Source of the DNA: Treponema sp.
GTDB lineage: Bacteria; Spirochaetota; Spirochaetia; Treponematales; Breznakiellaceae
Assembly: GCA_031254315.1 (NCBI GenBank)
Contig: JAIRUQ010000006.1
Location: forward strand, 1 to 44,428
Direction: 5' to 3'
Length of the DNA: 44,428 nucleotides
The notes under the pieces are model-generated. The model ran no database searches and had not been told where the DNA came from. It saw only the letters and a program-made list of their open reading frames with translations. The position numbers and the translations under genes are program-made. Each line of letters opens with the position of its first letter. The first letter of the stretch is position 1. Positions 1 through 7,747 of the stretch are shown here, piece after piece.

Positions 1-178
1 CCGCAAGGTTTGCGTTCTTTTCGGTGTCAACCGTAACCTGCGTAACGCCGTAACGGTCTCTCAAGTTTATAAAAAATATTCCGCCGTGGTTTCTCTTGCG
101 GTGAACCCAGCCGTTCAAAATTACCGTGCGTCCCGCGTCGCTTTTTCGCAGTTGTCCGCAGTCCGCTGTTCTTTTCAT
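1..178 (-). CDS. aspS: Aspartyl-tRNA synthetase, N-terminal part (runs off window)
   Basis: Translating the minus strand from 178 gives [19 protein letters not shown] followed by [20 protein letters not shown] and VTQVTVD. This is the OB-fold anticodon-binding N-terminus of bacterial class II AspRS, which charges tRNA-Asp (or Asp/Asn in non-discriminating forms). The start at 178 is chosen because AGGGA lies 9 nt upstream; an in-frame ATG at 187 would have no spacing from that SD. Only about 59 residues are inside the window, so the catalytic domain is not visible and discriminating versus non-discriminating type cannot be judged. Confidence 0.93.
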   Translation of the reverse strand, partial: MKRTADCGQLRKSDAGRTVILNGWVHRKRNHGGIFFINLRDRYGVTQVTVDTEKNANLA

Positions 179-256
179 TGTTTCCATTCCCTAATATTAA
201 AGGTTATTAATACCTCATAGCAAGCCCTGCCTGGAACTATTCGAGAAGAATATTAA

Positions 257-324
257 ACCACGGAGGACACGGAGTTTTGATGTGTTTTTGCTTTTTTCTC
301 CGTGAACTCCGTGTCCTCCGTGGT
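257..324. repeat. 20-bp perfect inverted repeat, 28-nt loop
   Basis: The left arm (257-276, ACCACGGAGGACACGGAGTT) is exactly reverse-complementary to the right arm (305-324). It lies between divergent aspS and the next gene. The T-rich stretch is in the loop and not after the stem, so it is a poor intrinsic terminator. From memory, CCACGGAGGACACGGAG is a dispersed intergenic repeat in several unrelated environmental bacteria; that is recollection, not something this window shows. Confidence 0.8.
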
Positions 325-366
325 AAAATTCTTACTTCTTAGACATCTCTCAGGAGTGATGATATT

Positions 367-1011
367 ATGAAGAAATCAATTCTGCTCGGTTTAATAATTT
401 TCGCGCTTATTACAGGAATTTCTTTTGCTCAAAGACCTCCGCAAATTACAGTAGTTAATAATACAGGCTATTCAATTTTTTACTTATATATAAGCCAGAC
501 AGAGAATGTATGGGGAGATGATGCGCTAGGCTCTCATATTATTAACGCCGGTTCGACAATGATAGTTGCTCTGCCTTCTTCAATAATTTTGACAGATCGA
601 TATAACATCATGGCGGTGGGCGCTGACGGAGATGCATACATCAAATGGGACGCGCTTGTACCGGAAAACAGCAGAGTTGAATTTACCATGGCGGATTTTA
701 ATACAGATACTGAGTTAAATGTTTATCCGCCGCAAAATATGCCGCAAATTACAATTGTAAATAATACGGGTTATACGCTCCATTACTTATATATTAAACC
801 GGCAGTCTCAGACTCATGGGGAGGGGATTTGCTTGGAGAGCGAACTCTTAACAGCGGCTATCAAATTAATGTTAATATGCCTTATCCGGCAAACGTGTCA
901 AATCAATATTATATCAGAGCGGTGAATTCCGCCGGAGATACATATACAAAATGGAATGTATTTGTGTCGGAAGGCGGTAAAATTTATTTTGCCGTCGCTG
1001 ATGTTGATTAA
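367..1011 (+). CDS. Secreted protein with two tandem ~88-residue repeats, unknown function
   Basis: A 214-residue protein. Residues 1-21 are a signal peptide (KK, hydrophobic core, then ISFA before Gln22), so it is probably periplasmic or exported. The mature part is an internal duplication: residues about 25-112 and 126-213 align throughout (PQITVVNNTGYSIFYLYI versus PQITIVNNTGYTLHYLYI; WGDD.LG versus WGGD.LG; YIKWDALV versus YTKWNVFV). Each copy looks like a small all-beta domain rich in N, T and Y. AGGAGTGAT just upstream supports the start. A 6-bp hairpin (GAAGGT/ACCTTC, 1016-1032) follows the stop without a T-run. I cannot assign a function. Confidence 0.85.
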   Translation: MKKSILLGLIIFALITGISFAQRPPQITVVNNTGYSIFYLYISQTENVWGDDALGSHIINAGSTMIVALPSSIILTDRYNIMAVGADGDAYIKWDALVPENSRVEFTMADFNTDTELNVYPPQNMPQITIVNNTGYTLHYLYIKPAVSDSWGGDLLGERTLNSGYQINVNMPYPANVSNQYYIRAVNSAGDTYTKWNVFVSEGGKIYFAVADVD

Positions 1012-1155
1012 CGGCGAAGGTTTAATACCTTCTGCATGCTTTCGTTTACTACCGCTAGTTTGTAAAAAATGGACGGCAACAGGGTATAAATGAGAGAAGT
1101 GAGGCTCTGATTGTCTATTTTTTGGAGATATTAATGCTATAATAAGGATTATTCT

Positions 1156-1449
1156 ATGCCTAAATCACTGTTAATTTATTTAGCATTTACAGTAATTACC
1201 ATTATTTTATTTTTTTGCATACCATATTTACCGTTTGGCTTTGATAGTCCTTTTAGAATTTTGCCTGATTTAATACGTTTTTTATTTACTATTTGGTACA
1301 TTATTACTGTAATATTACTAATAAGCAAATCTGTAATTTTTTTTATCTCAAGAAAAATAATATTAGGTATAGTGTTTTTATTAGCAGGATTGTTTTTGCT
1401 GATAATCTCATTTGAGATTATTTTTTTTCTTTTTCTTCTTGTTCTTTGA
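1156..1449 (+). CDS. Small hydrophobic membrane protein, unknown
   Basis: A 97-residue, very hydrophobic product with about three predicted membrane helices (residues 5-24, 36-60 and 68-97). AAGGA sits 7 nt before the ATG, and TATAAT lies at 1138-1143 without a clear -35. The region is strongly AT-rich, and T-rich DNA makes hydrophobic ORFs easily, so coding status is only moderately supported. The opposite strand has an overlapping ORF (1176-1559) that extends into the GH3 gene and looks like a shadow. No family recognised. Confidence 0.5.
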   Translation: MPKSLLIYLAFTVITIILFFCIPYLPFGFDSPFRILPDLIRFLFTIWYIITVILLISKSVIFFISRKIILGIVFLLAGLFLLIISFEIIFFLFLLVL

Positions 1450-1485
1450 TTAAAGGTTTGAGCTCTGGGCAAGGTATAAGGTATG

Positions 1486-1520
1486 TTGATTAAATAAATT
1501 ATTACAGATAAACTTTCCCC
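1486..1520 (+). promoter_or_regulatory. Candidate leaderless promoter of the GH3 gene
   Basis: TTGATT (1486-1491), 17 nt, TAAACT (1509-1514), then exactly 6 nt to the ATG at 1521. The start codon has no Shine-Dalgarno (TTTCCCC precedes it). A transcript starting 6-8 nt after the -10 box would begin at the start codon. Several other genes here have the same geometry. Confidence 0.5.
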
Positions 1521-3608
1521 ATGGATCGTGAAAATAAAATTAAAGAAATGATTTCCCAAATGACGCTGGAAGAAAAAGTCTCCCAGTTACTTTATAAAAG
1601 CCCTGCAATAGAGCGTTTAGGAATACCCGAATATAACTGGTGGAACGAATGTCTGCACGGAGTAGCGAGGGCGGGTATCGCTACGGTCTTTCCTCAGGCG
1701 ATAGCTCTTGCCGCTACTTTTGACGATGATCTTGCCGGGCAGGTTGCGGACGCTATCTCTGATGAGGCTCGCGCCAAATACAACGAAGCCATTAAGCAGG
1801 GCAACCGAGGTCAGTATTGGGGGCTTACTTTCTGGACACCGAACATCAATATTTTCCGCGATCCGCGTTGGGGACGTGGACAGGAAACTTACGGCGAAGA
1901 CCCGTATCTTACAAGCCGCATCGGTCTTGCCGTTGTTCGCGGTCTGCAAGGCGACGATCCCGAAAACCTCAAACTTGCCGCCTGCGCCAAACATTTCGCT
2001 GTTCATTCAGGACCGGAAAAAGACCGCCACGTTTTTAACGCGATTGTCAGCAAAAAAGACCTCTTCGAGACATATTTGCCCGCCTTCAAGGCTCTTGTTT
2101 CAGCTGGAGTAGAATCCGTCATGGGAGCTTATAATCGTACTTTGGACGAACCCTGTTGCGCAAGCAATTTCCTCCTTAAAGACATTCTCCGCGGACGCTG
2201 GGGCTTTAAGGGGCATGTTGTCTCCGACTGCTGGGCTATCCGTGACTTCCACGAATACCACAAAATAACCAATTCCCCCGAAGAATCTGCGGCTCTCGCC
2301 CTTAACGCCGGGTGCGACCTTAACTGCGGCTGTACCTACCCCATGTTGACTGTCGCCCACAAAAAGGGGCTTGTCAAAGAAGAAGCGATAAATACGGCTC
2401 TTGAGCGTATTCTGCGGACAAGGTTCCGGTTAGGGATGTTTGATCCGCCAAAGTCGGGAAAATACGGCAAACTTGGCAGGAAAGTAATAAACTGCGAAAA
2501 ACACCGTAAACTCGCGCTTAAAGCGGCGCATAAATCGATTGTACTGCTCAAAAATGACAATAACCTCCTGCCCCTCGATTCAAGTCCGAAAAAAATCGTT
2601 GTTACCGGACCCGGCGCGGCTAACGCCCATACGCTTTTTGGCAACTATTACGGGGTAAGTTCTCATTTTATTACTATATTAGAGGGGCTTGGCGAGAAAG
2701 TTAAAGATATGTACGGCATCAACCTTGATTACCGTCAGGGCTGTCTTATGTACAGCGAAAACAGCAAATCGCTTGAAACTTATGGCGAGGCTAATTTTAC
2801 CGATGTCGTTATTGCGGTATTGGGACTGGACGGGGCGTTGGAAGGGGAGGAGGGCGATGCTATCGCCTCTGACTCAAACGGCGACCGTAGCGCGATTGAA
2901 CTGCCCCCTTGGCAGATCAAGTTCCTTCAGGCAATCAAAAACGCGGGCAAAAAGATCATCCTTGTCCTTACAGGCGGCAGTCCTATTGCCTTCCCGGAAG
3001 ACTTGGTTGATGCGGCGATTTTTGCCTGGTATCCCGGCGAGTCAGGCGGTCAGGCTGTGGCGGACATCATTTTTGGCTCTGTCGTCCCATCGGGTAAACT
3101 CCCTATAACCTTCCCGGCTTCTACAGCCCAACTGCCCCCTTACGAAGATTATTCCATGAAGGGACGCACTTACCGCTATATGACGGAAAAGCCCCTGTAC
3201 CCCTTCGGTTTCGGGCTTTCCTATACCACCTTCCGTTTTGACTCCATTACCCTCTCTTCGCCCGCGATTTCCGCCGGGGGAACCGTAAAAGCCTCTGTAA
3301 CCGTAACAAATACCGGTTCCAGAGATGCCGAGGAAGTGGTGCAGATATATGTCTCAAAGGACGGACGAGCCGAGGACGAGCCACTTTCATCGTTAAAGGA
3401 TTTTCGCCGTGTTTTAATACCCGCGGGCAAGAGTAAAAAGGTAGAATTTGACCTTTTTTCCTCTATTTTTGAGACTGTGGGCGCGGATGGCGAATACCGG
3501 CTTTTGCCCGGCACTTACAAGGTTATTGCCGCAGATTCTGCCCCAGTGCCTGTTTCTGTGGAAAAAGGGGCTCCTAAGCCCGTTTTGGCGGATATTAACA
3601 TACGTTAA
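1521..3608 (+). CDS. Glycoside hydrolase family 3, beta-xylosidase/beta-glucosidase type
   Basis: A 695-residue cytoplasmic enzyme (no signal peptide) expected to release terminal xylose or glucose from oligosaccharides with retention of configuration. Domain order: GH3 TIM barrel (about 1-310), alpha/beta sandwich (about 335-560), fibronectin-III-like C-terminal domain (about 595-690). The WGRGQETYGEDPYL and KHFAVHSGPE motifs are typical of the plant/bacterial beta-xylosidase branch, and the nucleophile is Asp236 in HVVSDCWAI. It is followed on the same strand by an ABC sugar importer, fitting intracellular cleavage of an imported oligosaccharide. Substrate (xylo- versus gluco-) cannot be fixed from sequence alone. 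There is no SD; see the promoter entry. Confidence 0.92.
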   Translation: MDRENKIKEMISQMTLEEKVSQLLYKSPAIERLGIPEYNWWNECLHGVARAGIATVFPQAIALAATFDDDLAGQVADAISDEARAKYNEAIKQGNRGQYWGLTFWTPNINIFRDPRWGRGQETYGEDPYLTSRIGLAVVRGLQGDDPENLKLAACAKHFAVHSGPEKDRHVFNAIVSKKDLFETYLPAFKALVSAGVESVMGAYNRTLDEPCCASNFLLKDILRGRWGFKGHVVSDCWAIRDFHEYHKITNSPEESAALALNAGCDLNCGCTYPMLTVAHKKGLVKEEAINTALERILRTRFRLGMFDPPKSGKYGKLGRKVINCEKHRKLALKAAHKSIVLLKNDNNLLPLDSSPKKIVVTGPGAANAHTLFGNYYGVSSHFITILEGLGEKVKDMYGINLDYRQGCLMYSENSKSLETYGEANFTDVVIAVLGLDGALEGEEGDAIASDSNGDRSAIELPPWQIKFLQAIKNAGKKIILVLTGGSPIAFPEDLVDAAIFAWYPGESGGQAVADIIFGSVVPSGKLPITFPASTAQLPPYEDYSMKGRTYRYMTEKPLYPFGFGLSYTTFRFDSITLSSPAISAGGTVKASVTVTNTGSRDAEEVVQIYVSKDGRAEDEPLSSLKDFRRVLIPAGKSKKVEFDLFSSIFETVGADGEYRLLPGTYKVIAADSAPVPVSVEKGAPKPVLADINIR

Positions 3609-3678
3609 GTGGAAATCATGGTATTATTTTAAGAAAAACAATAATTTGAAAAAAAGATTAAATTATTTGAAAAATTAG

Positions 3679-3707
3679 TTGACCGTTTTCCAAAATTATG
3701 GTAGGAT
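3679..3707 (+). promoter_or_regulatory. Sigma70-type promoter for the substrate-binding protein/permease operon
   Basis: TTGACC (3679-3684), 17-nt spacer, TAGGAT (3702-3707). The leader contains a short hairpin, TCCCAA/TTGGGA (3726-3731 with 3739-3744), and then GGAGGA before the ATG at 3769. The promoter lets the importer be expressed separately from the GH3 gene upstream. Confidence 0.6.
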
Positions 3708-3768
3708 ATATCAAATAATCTAAACTCCCAAAAAAAGGTTGGGAAAAAAAGTATTTGGAGGAAGAAAA

Positions 3769-5019
3769 ATGAAGAAAGCTTTAGTTATTGCGTGTGCGGC
3801 TCTTATCCTTTTAGGAATGAGTGCCTGTGAACCAAAAGGCGAATTAGTGGTTTGGTCATTCACCGATGAAGTCGGTGGACTGATTAATGACTACTACGCG
3901 AAAAAATTCCCTAATGTAAAAATCGACTATTCCTTGACCCCGACAGAACAGTTTCCAAGCAAATTGGACCCTGTTCTTACAGCAGGTCTTGGAGCGCCGG
4001 ATGTTTTTGCTCTGGAATCCGCCTTTGTTCGCAAGTATGTCGAGTCGGGACTCCTTTTGGATCTCACTTCCATAGCTAATAGGAACAGAAGTAAACTTCT
4101 GCAGTATCCTATTGATGTTGGAACCTATGAAGGTAAGGTATATGGAATGTCATGGCAGGCTTGCCCTGGTGCATTCTTTTATCGCAGAAGTCTTGCCAAG
4201 AAATATCTTGGTACAGACGATCCGGCAACTGTGCAGACATACTTCACAGACCTTAACAAATTCCTTGAGACTGCAAAAGTTCTTAAGGACAAATCCAACG
4301 GATCCTGCGTAGTAGTATCCAGCCTTGGTGATCTCCAGTTCCCGTTCTACAGCGCACGTCAAAATCCGTGGGTTGTAAGCAACAGACTTGTTATCGACCC
4401 GGTTTTGGATCAGTATCTTGAAATTTCCAAGACACTGCATGACAACCGCTGGGAAGGCAGAGTTGGTCAGTGGTCAGAAGGTTGGTTTGCCGGTATGAAA
4501 GGTGAACTTACTGATGGTGCAAATCCCTTAGAAGTATTTGGTTATTTCCTTCCCACATGGGGACTCCACTATGTACTCAAGTCAAATGCTGGAAATACAG
4601 CCGGTGACTGGGCAATGATTCAGGGTCCTGTTCCTTATCGCTGGGGCGGCACATGGCTTGGCGCATGGGCAGGAACAAAAAATCGTTCATTAGCTCTTCA
4701 GATGATCGAATGGCTTACAACCAATGATGCTTTCCTTGAGGAATATGCCAAGGCGAGCGGAGACATGGTCAGTAATATTAAGGTCGTGGACAAAATAAAG
4801 GACACATTTAGTGAGCCCTTCCTTGGTGGACAGAATCACTATGCTCAATTTGCCGAAATGGCGAAAGGTGTAAACGGAAGACTTACACAGAGCTATGATG
4901 ACGTAATTCAGGCTCTGTTCCAGGAAGCTGTTACCGCTTATGTAAACGGTGAAAAATCAAAAGAGCAAGCAATGGCTGATTTTAGAAATCAGGTACGGTC
5001 CCAAGTCGGTATTCAGTGA
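3769..5019 (+). CDS. ABC sugar transporter substrate-binding lipoprotein (paralog 1)
   Basis: A 416-residue extracytoplasmic solute-binding protein of the UgpB/MalE type (COG1653) that delivers an oligosaccharide to the permeases encoded next. The signal peptide ends in a loose lipobox, LGMSAC, giving lipidated Cys20. The mature protein starts ELVVWSFTDEVGGL and has the family blocks GAPDVFALESAFVRKY and SWQACPGAFFYRR. ATG 3769 is chosen over an in-frame TTG at 3739 because GGAGGA lies 6 nt upstream and the signal peptide then begins MKK. Three close paralogs lie downstream (9461, 10730, 12101), separated from this one by the permeases and a convergent recQ. No ATPase gene is nearby, so a shared MsmK/UgpC-type ATPase elsewhere is inferred. 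Confidence 0.92.
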   Translation: MKKALVIACAALILLGMSACEPKGELVVWSFTDEVGGLINDYYAKKFPNVKIDYSLTPTEQFPSKLDPVLTAGLGAPDVFALESAFVRKYVESGLLLDLTSIANRNRSKLLQYPIDVGTYEGKVYGMSWQACPGAFFYRRSLAKKYLGTDDPATVQTYFTDLNKFLETAKVLKDKSNGSCVVVSSLGDLQFPFYSARQNPWVVSNRLVIDPVLDQYLEISKTLHDNRWEGRVGQWSEGWFAGMKGELTDGANPLEVFGYFLPTWGLHYVLKSNAGNTAGDWAMIQGPVPYRWGGTWLGAWAGTKNRSLALQMIEWLTTNDAFLEEYAKASGDMVSNIKVVDKIKDTFSEPFLGGQNHYAQFAEMAKGVNGRLTQSYDDVIQALFQEAVTAYVNGEKSKEQAMADFRNQVRSQVGIQ

Positions 5020-5047
5020 CATTAGTCAACTGACAACTTAATTTGAA

Positions 5048-5106
5048 CCAGCACCTTCCATTCCAGCACCTAAATTCTTAGGTGCTGGGTTAGGTGCTGT
5101 TTTTTT
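5048..5106 (+). terminator. Nested hairpin plus T7 between binding-protein and permease genes
   Basis: Inner stem CCAGCACCTAA (5063-5073) with TTAGGTGCTGG (5078-5088), loop ATTC. An outer CAGCACC (5049-5055) can pair with GGTGCTG (5093-5099), which is followed directly by seven T (5100-5106). CAGCACC and GGTGCTG each occur twice, so alternative pairings compete. It looks like a partial terminator that would lower permease mRNA relative to the binding protein. The permease SD and ATG follow at once. Confidence 0.75.
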
Positions 5107-5119
5107 CAGGAGATGACCA

Positions 5120-6463
5120 ATGGCAAAAAAGAAAAAAGTTGGTCAAAAAGCAAAAGCAGAGCTTTTGCAGGAAAATACAGACACAGACACAGCAAATACA
5201 GAGTCTGTGCAAGAAGACACAAGCGAAGTAAAGGCAGAACTTTTACAAGAGAATGTTGATGCAGGTGAAGCAACGACAGAGGTTTTGCAAAAAGAAGACG
5301 CTGTGCAAGAGAAAAAAAATATAGCTACGGCTAATAAAAAACTTAAGACAAAGAAAATAATCGGTCATGAGGAAAGAACAAATCGCTATGGATATATTTT
5401 TGTGGCTCCCTTTGTGCTTGCGTTTTTAATCTTTAACTTCTGGCCTACAATAAATACCTTTGTAGTCAGTTTTACCGACTTAAGAGGTTTAAAAAAAGAT
5501 TATATTTTTAGTAATGCTAGATGTCCGTCATGTGATGCTACAGGGCAGTTATTACAGATTGATAATAACGGAGCCCCCAAACTTGACGCACAAGGAGAGT
5601 TTGTCTTTGAGACCTGTGATGTTTGTCATGGGACAGGAAGAATAACACCTGGAAAATATAATTATTCCAAACTGGTTAAAGACCGTTACTTCTGGGAAGC
5701 CTTGGGCAATACATTCATTATTTGGGGCTTAAATTTTATTCCACAGTTAGGTATGGCTTTAATACTTGCAATTTGGCTTTCAGATGCCCGGCTTAATTTG
5801 GCTGGCAAAGGATTATTCAGAGCTGTTGTTTATATGCCCAATCTTCTTACAGCCGCATCGGTAGCCTTGCTATACAGGAGTCTTTTTGGTTTTGGCGGAC
5901 ATCTTACCGCGCCCGCGAATCAATTTTTAAGCTCTTTGGGTATACAAGCTACAGTTTTATTCAACGGAGAATATGTAAAAGAAGCATTTAACTTTTTCCG
6001 TAGTGTTCCGTTTGCAAGAGGATTAACCGCGTTTATTCAATGGTGGATGTGGTACGGTCATACCCTGATTATGCTTATGGCAGGAATTACCAGCATCCCG
6101 ACATCGTTATATGAATCCGCTACAGTTGACGGCGCAAACAGTACACAAACAGCGTTGTTTATCACTCTGCCATTACTTCGCCCAATGATGCTCTACATAC
6201 TTGTTACATCAATGATTGGCGGTATGCAGATGTTTGATATTCCGTATCTGCTCACTAGTGGAAATGGAGCGCCCAACTTCAAGATAAGAACAACGGTTGT
6301 ATATCAATACAATGTTGCCTTTGGTATGGGTGTAGGCGATAAGGCTTATGGTGCGGCTATTTCTGTTGGAATATTTATTATTACTATCATTCTAGCTATG
6401 TTAATATTCTTCTTCTTGCAGGATCGCAGTGATTTGGCAAAGAGAAAAGGAGGCATGAAATGA
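5120..6463 (+). CDS. ABC sugar permease (MalF/UgpA type) with a double-CxxC insertion
   Basis: A 447-residue inner-membrane permease. Residues 1-80 are a charged, repetitive cytoplasmic extension (KAELLQEN occurs twice). TM1 is about 91-118. The loop after TM1, predicted extracytoplasmic, carries an extra module of about 45 residues with CPSCDATG (Cys135, Cys138) and CDVCHGTG (Cys166, Cys169), the CxxCxGxG pattern of a DnaJ-type zinc centre. TM2 onward is ordinary, including the EAA loop SLYESATVDGANSTQT (about 329-344) that contacts the ATPase. The start has AGGAGATG 8 nt upstream. The next permease overlaps by 4 nt (ATGA), so the two are translationally coupled. What the Cys module does is unknown; ordinary MalF-family members lack it. 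Confidence 0.9.
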   Translation: MAKKKKVGQKAKAELLQENTDTDTANTESVQEDTSEVKAELLQENVDAGEATTEVLQKEDAVQEKKNIATANKKLKTKKIIGHEERTNRYGYIFVAPFVLAFLIFNFWPTINTFVVSFTDLRGLKKDYIFSNARCPSCDATGQLLQIDNNGAPKLDAQGEFVFETCDVCHGTGRITPGKYNYSKLVKDRYFWEALGNTFIIWGLNFIPQLGMALILAIWLSDARLNLAGKGLFRAVVYMPNLLTAASVALLYRSLFGFGGHLTAPANQFLSSLGIQATVLFNGEYVKEAFNFFRSVPFARGLTAFIQWWMWYGHTLIMLMAGITSIPTSLYESATVDGANSTQTALFITLPLLRPMMLYILVTSMIGGMQMFDIPYLLTSGNGAPNFKIRTTVVYQYNVAFGMGVGDKAYGAAISVGIFIITIILAMLIFFFLQDRSDLAKRKGGMK

Positions 6464-7698
6464 GTGTTAGCGATCAACCAATGAAACGTTATTTAATTCA
6501 TGCTCTTATGATTTTCCTTGGTCTTCTTGCAGTTATACCTGTATATGTTTTGCTGATTAATGCTACACGTACTGTTGAACAGATTAATACGGGGCTTTCT
6601 TTGCTTCCCGGTCAGAATGCGTTTTGGTCATCAACTAAGGAAGTATTTGCTGATTGGGGAAAGGAACCTGCGAAAGAGCCGGAATCTGTTTCTACCGATG
6701 AATATACAGAGGGACAGGAATCTGTTGAAGAGCCAATTCAAGTTGTTGATGCTTCCCAAATTAGGTTTGGTACTGTCAAATATCTAGATTTAATACCGGG
6801 GATAACCTTAAAAGAAGAGTTAAACTCAAAAACCGGAAAGACAGAAAAACGTGTAATTAAGGTTCTAACGGAAAGCCGTTTGCCGCGTATTGTTATTGTT
6901 GATGTTGATGATAATGTAATAGGTACTTTTCTTCTTACCGATCGTACCATTCTTTATGTTAATGACGGAGACACCGTAGAAAGAGGGCAATTGCTTGCAA
7001 AATCCATTAGGCTCCCGAATGTTCTTAATAACTGGCGCACTCTGACAGGACGCGGCTTTAAGATTTGGCAGGGCTTTGGAAACAGCGCTTTTGTTGCCGT
7101 TTTTGCGACATTATTAAGCGTATATTTTTCCGCATTTACAGCTTATGGGCTTCATATTTACCGGTTTAAGGGAAGAACTGCTATCTGGGCAATAATTTTG
7201 GTTATTATGATGCTTCCCGGTTCTCTTACCTTTATCGGCTTTTACCAGCTTATGGTAACGTGGAGATTAACAAATACGTATATCCCGCTGATCCTTCCCG
7301 GTATTGCCGCCGCCGCAACGGTACTGTTTATACGGCAGTATATGACTTCTGTACTAAATATGGAACTTATTGACGCGGCGCGAATTGACGGCGCAGGGGA
7401 GTTTCGTATTTTTAATATTATAATTTTCCCTGTAATTATACCCGCTCTTGCGGCACAGTCAATTTTTACATTTGTTGGTTCATGGAACAACTACCTTCTT
7501 CCTGCTGTAATTCTTTCCAACGAAAAATTAGCCACTCTTCCAATATTGATTATGTCCTTGCGTGGTGATATTTACCGTACGGATGTTGGCGCGATATATC
7601 TAGGAATATCTTGTTCTTTGATACCGATTATTATTTTCTACTCCTTTATGTCGCGGTTTATCATTTCCGGTCTTACAATGGGTAGTATTAAAGAGTAA
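6460..7698 (+). CDS. ABC sugar permease (MalG/UgpE type) with an RpoC-like insertion
   Basis: A 412-residue partner permease. TM1 is about 11-34. The MalG-like framework (LSLLPGQNAF, later NNWRTL and GFGNSAFVAVFATLLSV) is interrupted by about 135 residues. These comprise an acidic linker (about 66-92) and a folded-looking module (102-184) with GTVKYLDLIPGITLKEE, NSKTGKTEKRVI, LPRIVIVDVDDN and YVNDGDTVERGQLLAKSIR. I recognise this series as resembling the barrel-sandwich part of bacterial RNA polymerase beta-prime (consensus GxVKFxDLxEGxTxxEE, DxxTG, RPxIxI, VxDGxxVxAGDxLAKIPR). The EAA loop is at about 302-320 (ELIDAARIDGAGEFRIFNI). Topology puts the module outside the cytoplasm, at the same place as the Cys module of the partner. 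The transporter assignment is firm; the domain identity rests on pattern memory. Confidence 0.9.
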   Translation: MSVSDQPMKRYLIHALMIFLGLLAVIPVYVLLINATRTVEQINTGLSLLPGQNAFWSSTKEVFADWGKEPAKEPESVSTDEYTEGQESVEEPIQVVDASQIRFGTVKYLDLIPGITLKEELNSKTGKTEKRVIKVLTESRLPRIVIVDVDDNVIGTFLLTDRTILYVNDGDTVERGQLLAKSIRLPNVLNNWRTLTGRGFKIWQGFGNSAFVAVFATLLSVYFSAFTAYGLHIYRFKGRTAIWAIILVIMMLPGSLTFIGFYQLMVTWRLTNTYIPLILPGIAAAATVLFIRQYMTSVLNMELIDAARIDGAGEFRIFNIIIFPVIIPALAAQSIFTFVGSWNNYLLPAVILSNEKLATLPILIMSLRGDIYRTDVGAIYLGISCSLIPIIIFYSFMSRFIISGLTMGSIKE

Positions 7699-7713
7699 TG
7701 ATTTTATAAGGAA

Positions 7714-7747
7714 GGTATTCTGAAACTGAAGTTTCAGAATACCGAGA
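7714..7747. terminator. Bidirectional terminator between permease gene and recQ
   Basis: Perfect 14-bp stem, GGTATTCTGAAACT (7714-7727) with AGTTTCAGAATACC (7730-7743). Only GA separates the arms, so the terminal base pairs open to form the loop. T5 follows shortly on the plus strand. The recQ stop codon (7734-7736) lies inside the stem, so the hairpin serves both convergent genes. Confidence 0.75.

Noticed and set aside
1176..1559. Minus-strand ORF of 127 codons overlapping the small hydrophobic gene and the GH3 start
   Set aside because: It crosses the GH3 N-terminus, has no family features and is rich in K, I and N as expected opposite T-rich DNA.
6763..7011. Fusion or assembly artefact joining a piece of rpoC to the permease gene
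   Set aside because: The frame is continuous, codon use does not change, an acidic linker precedes the module, and the permease framework resumes normally with NNWRTL. The residues have also diverged from RpoC.
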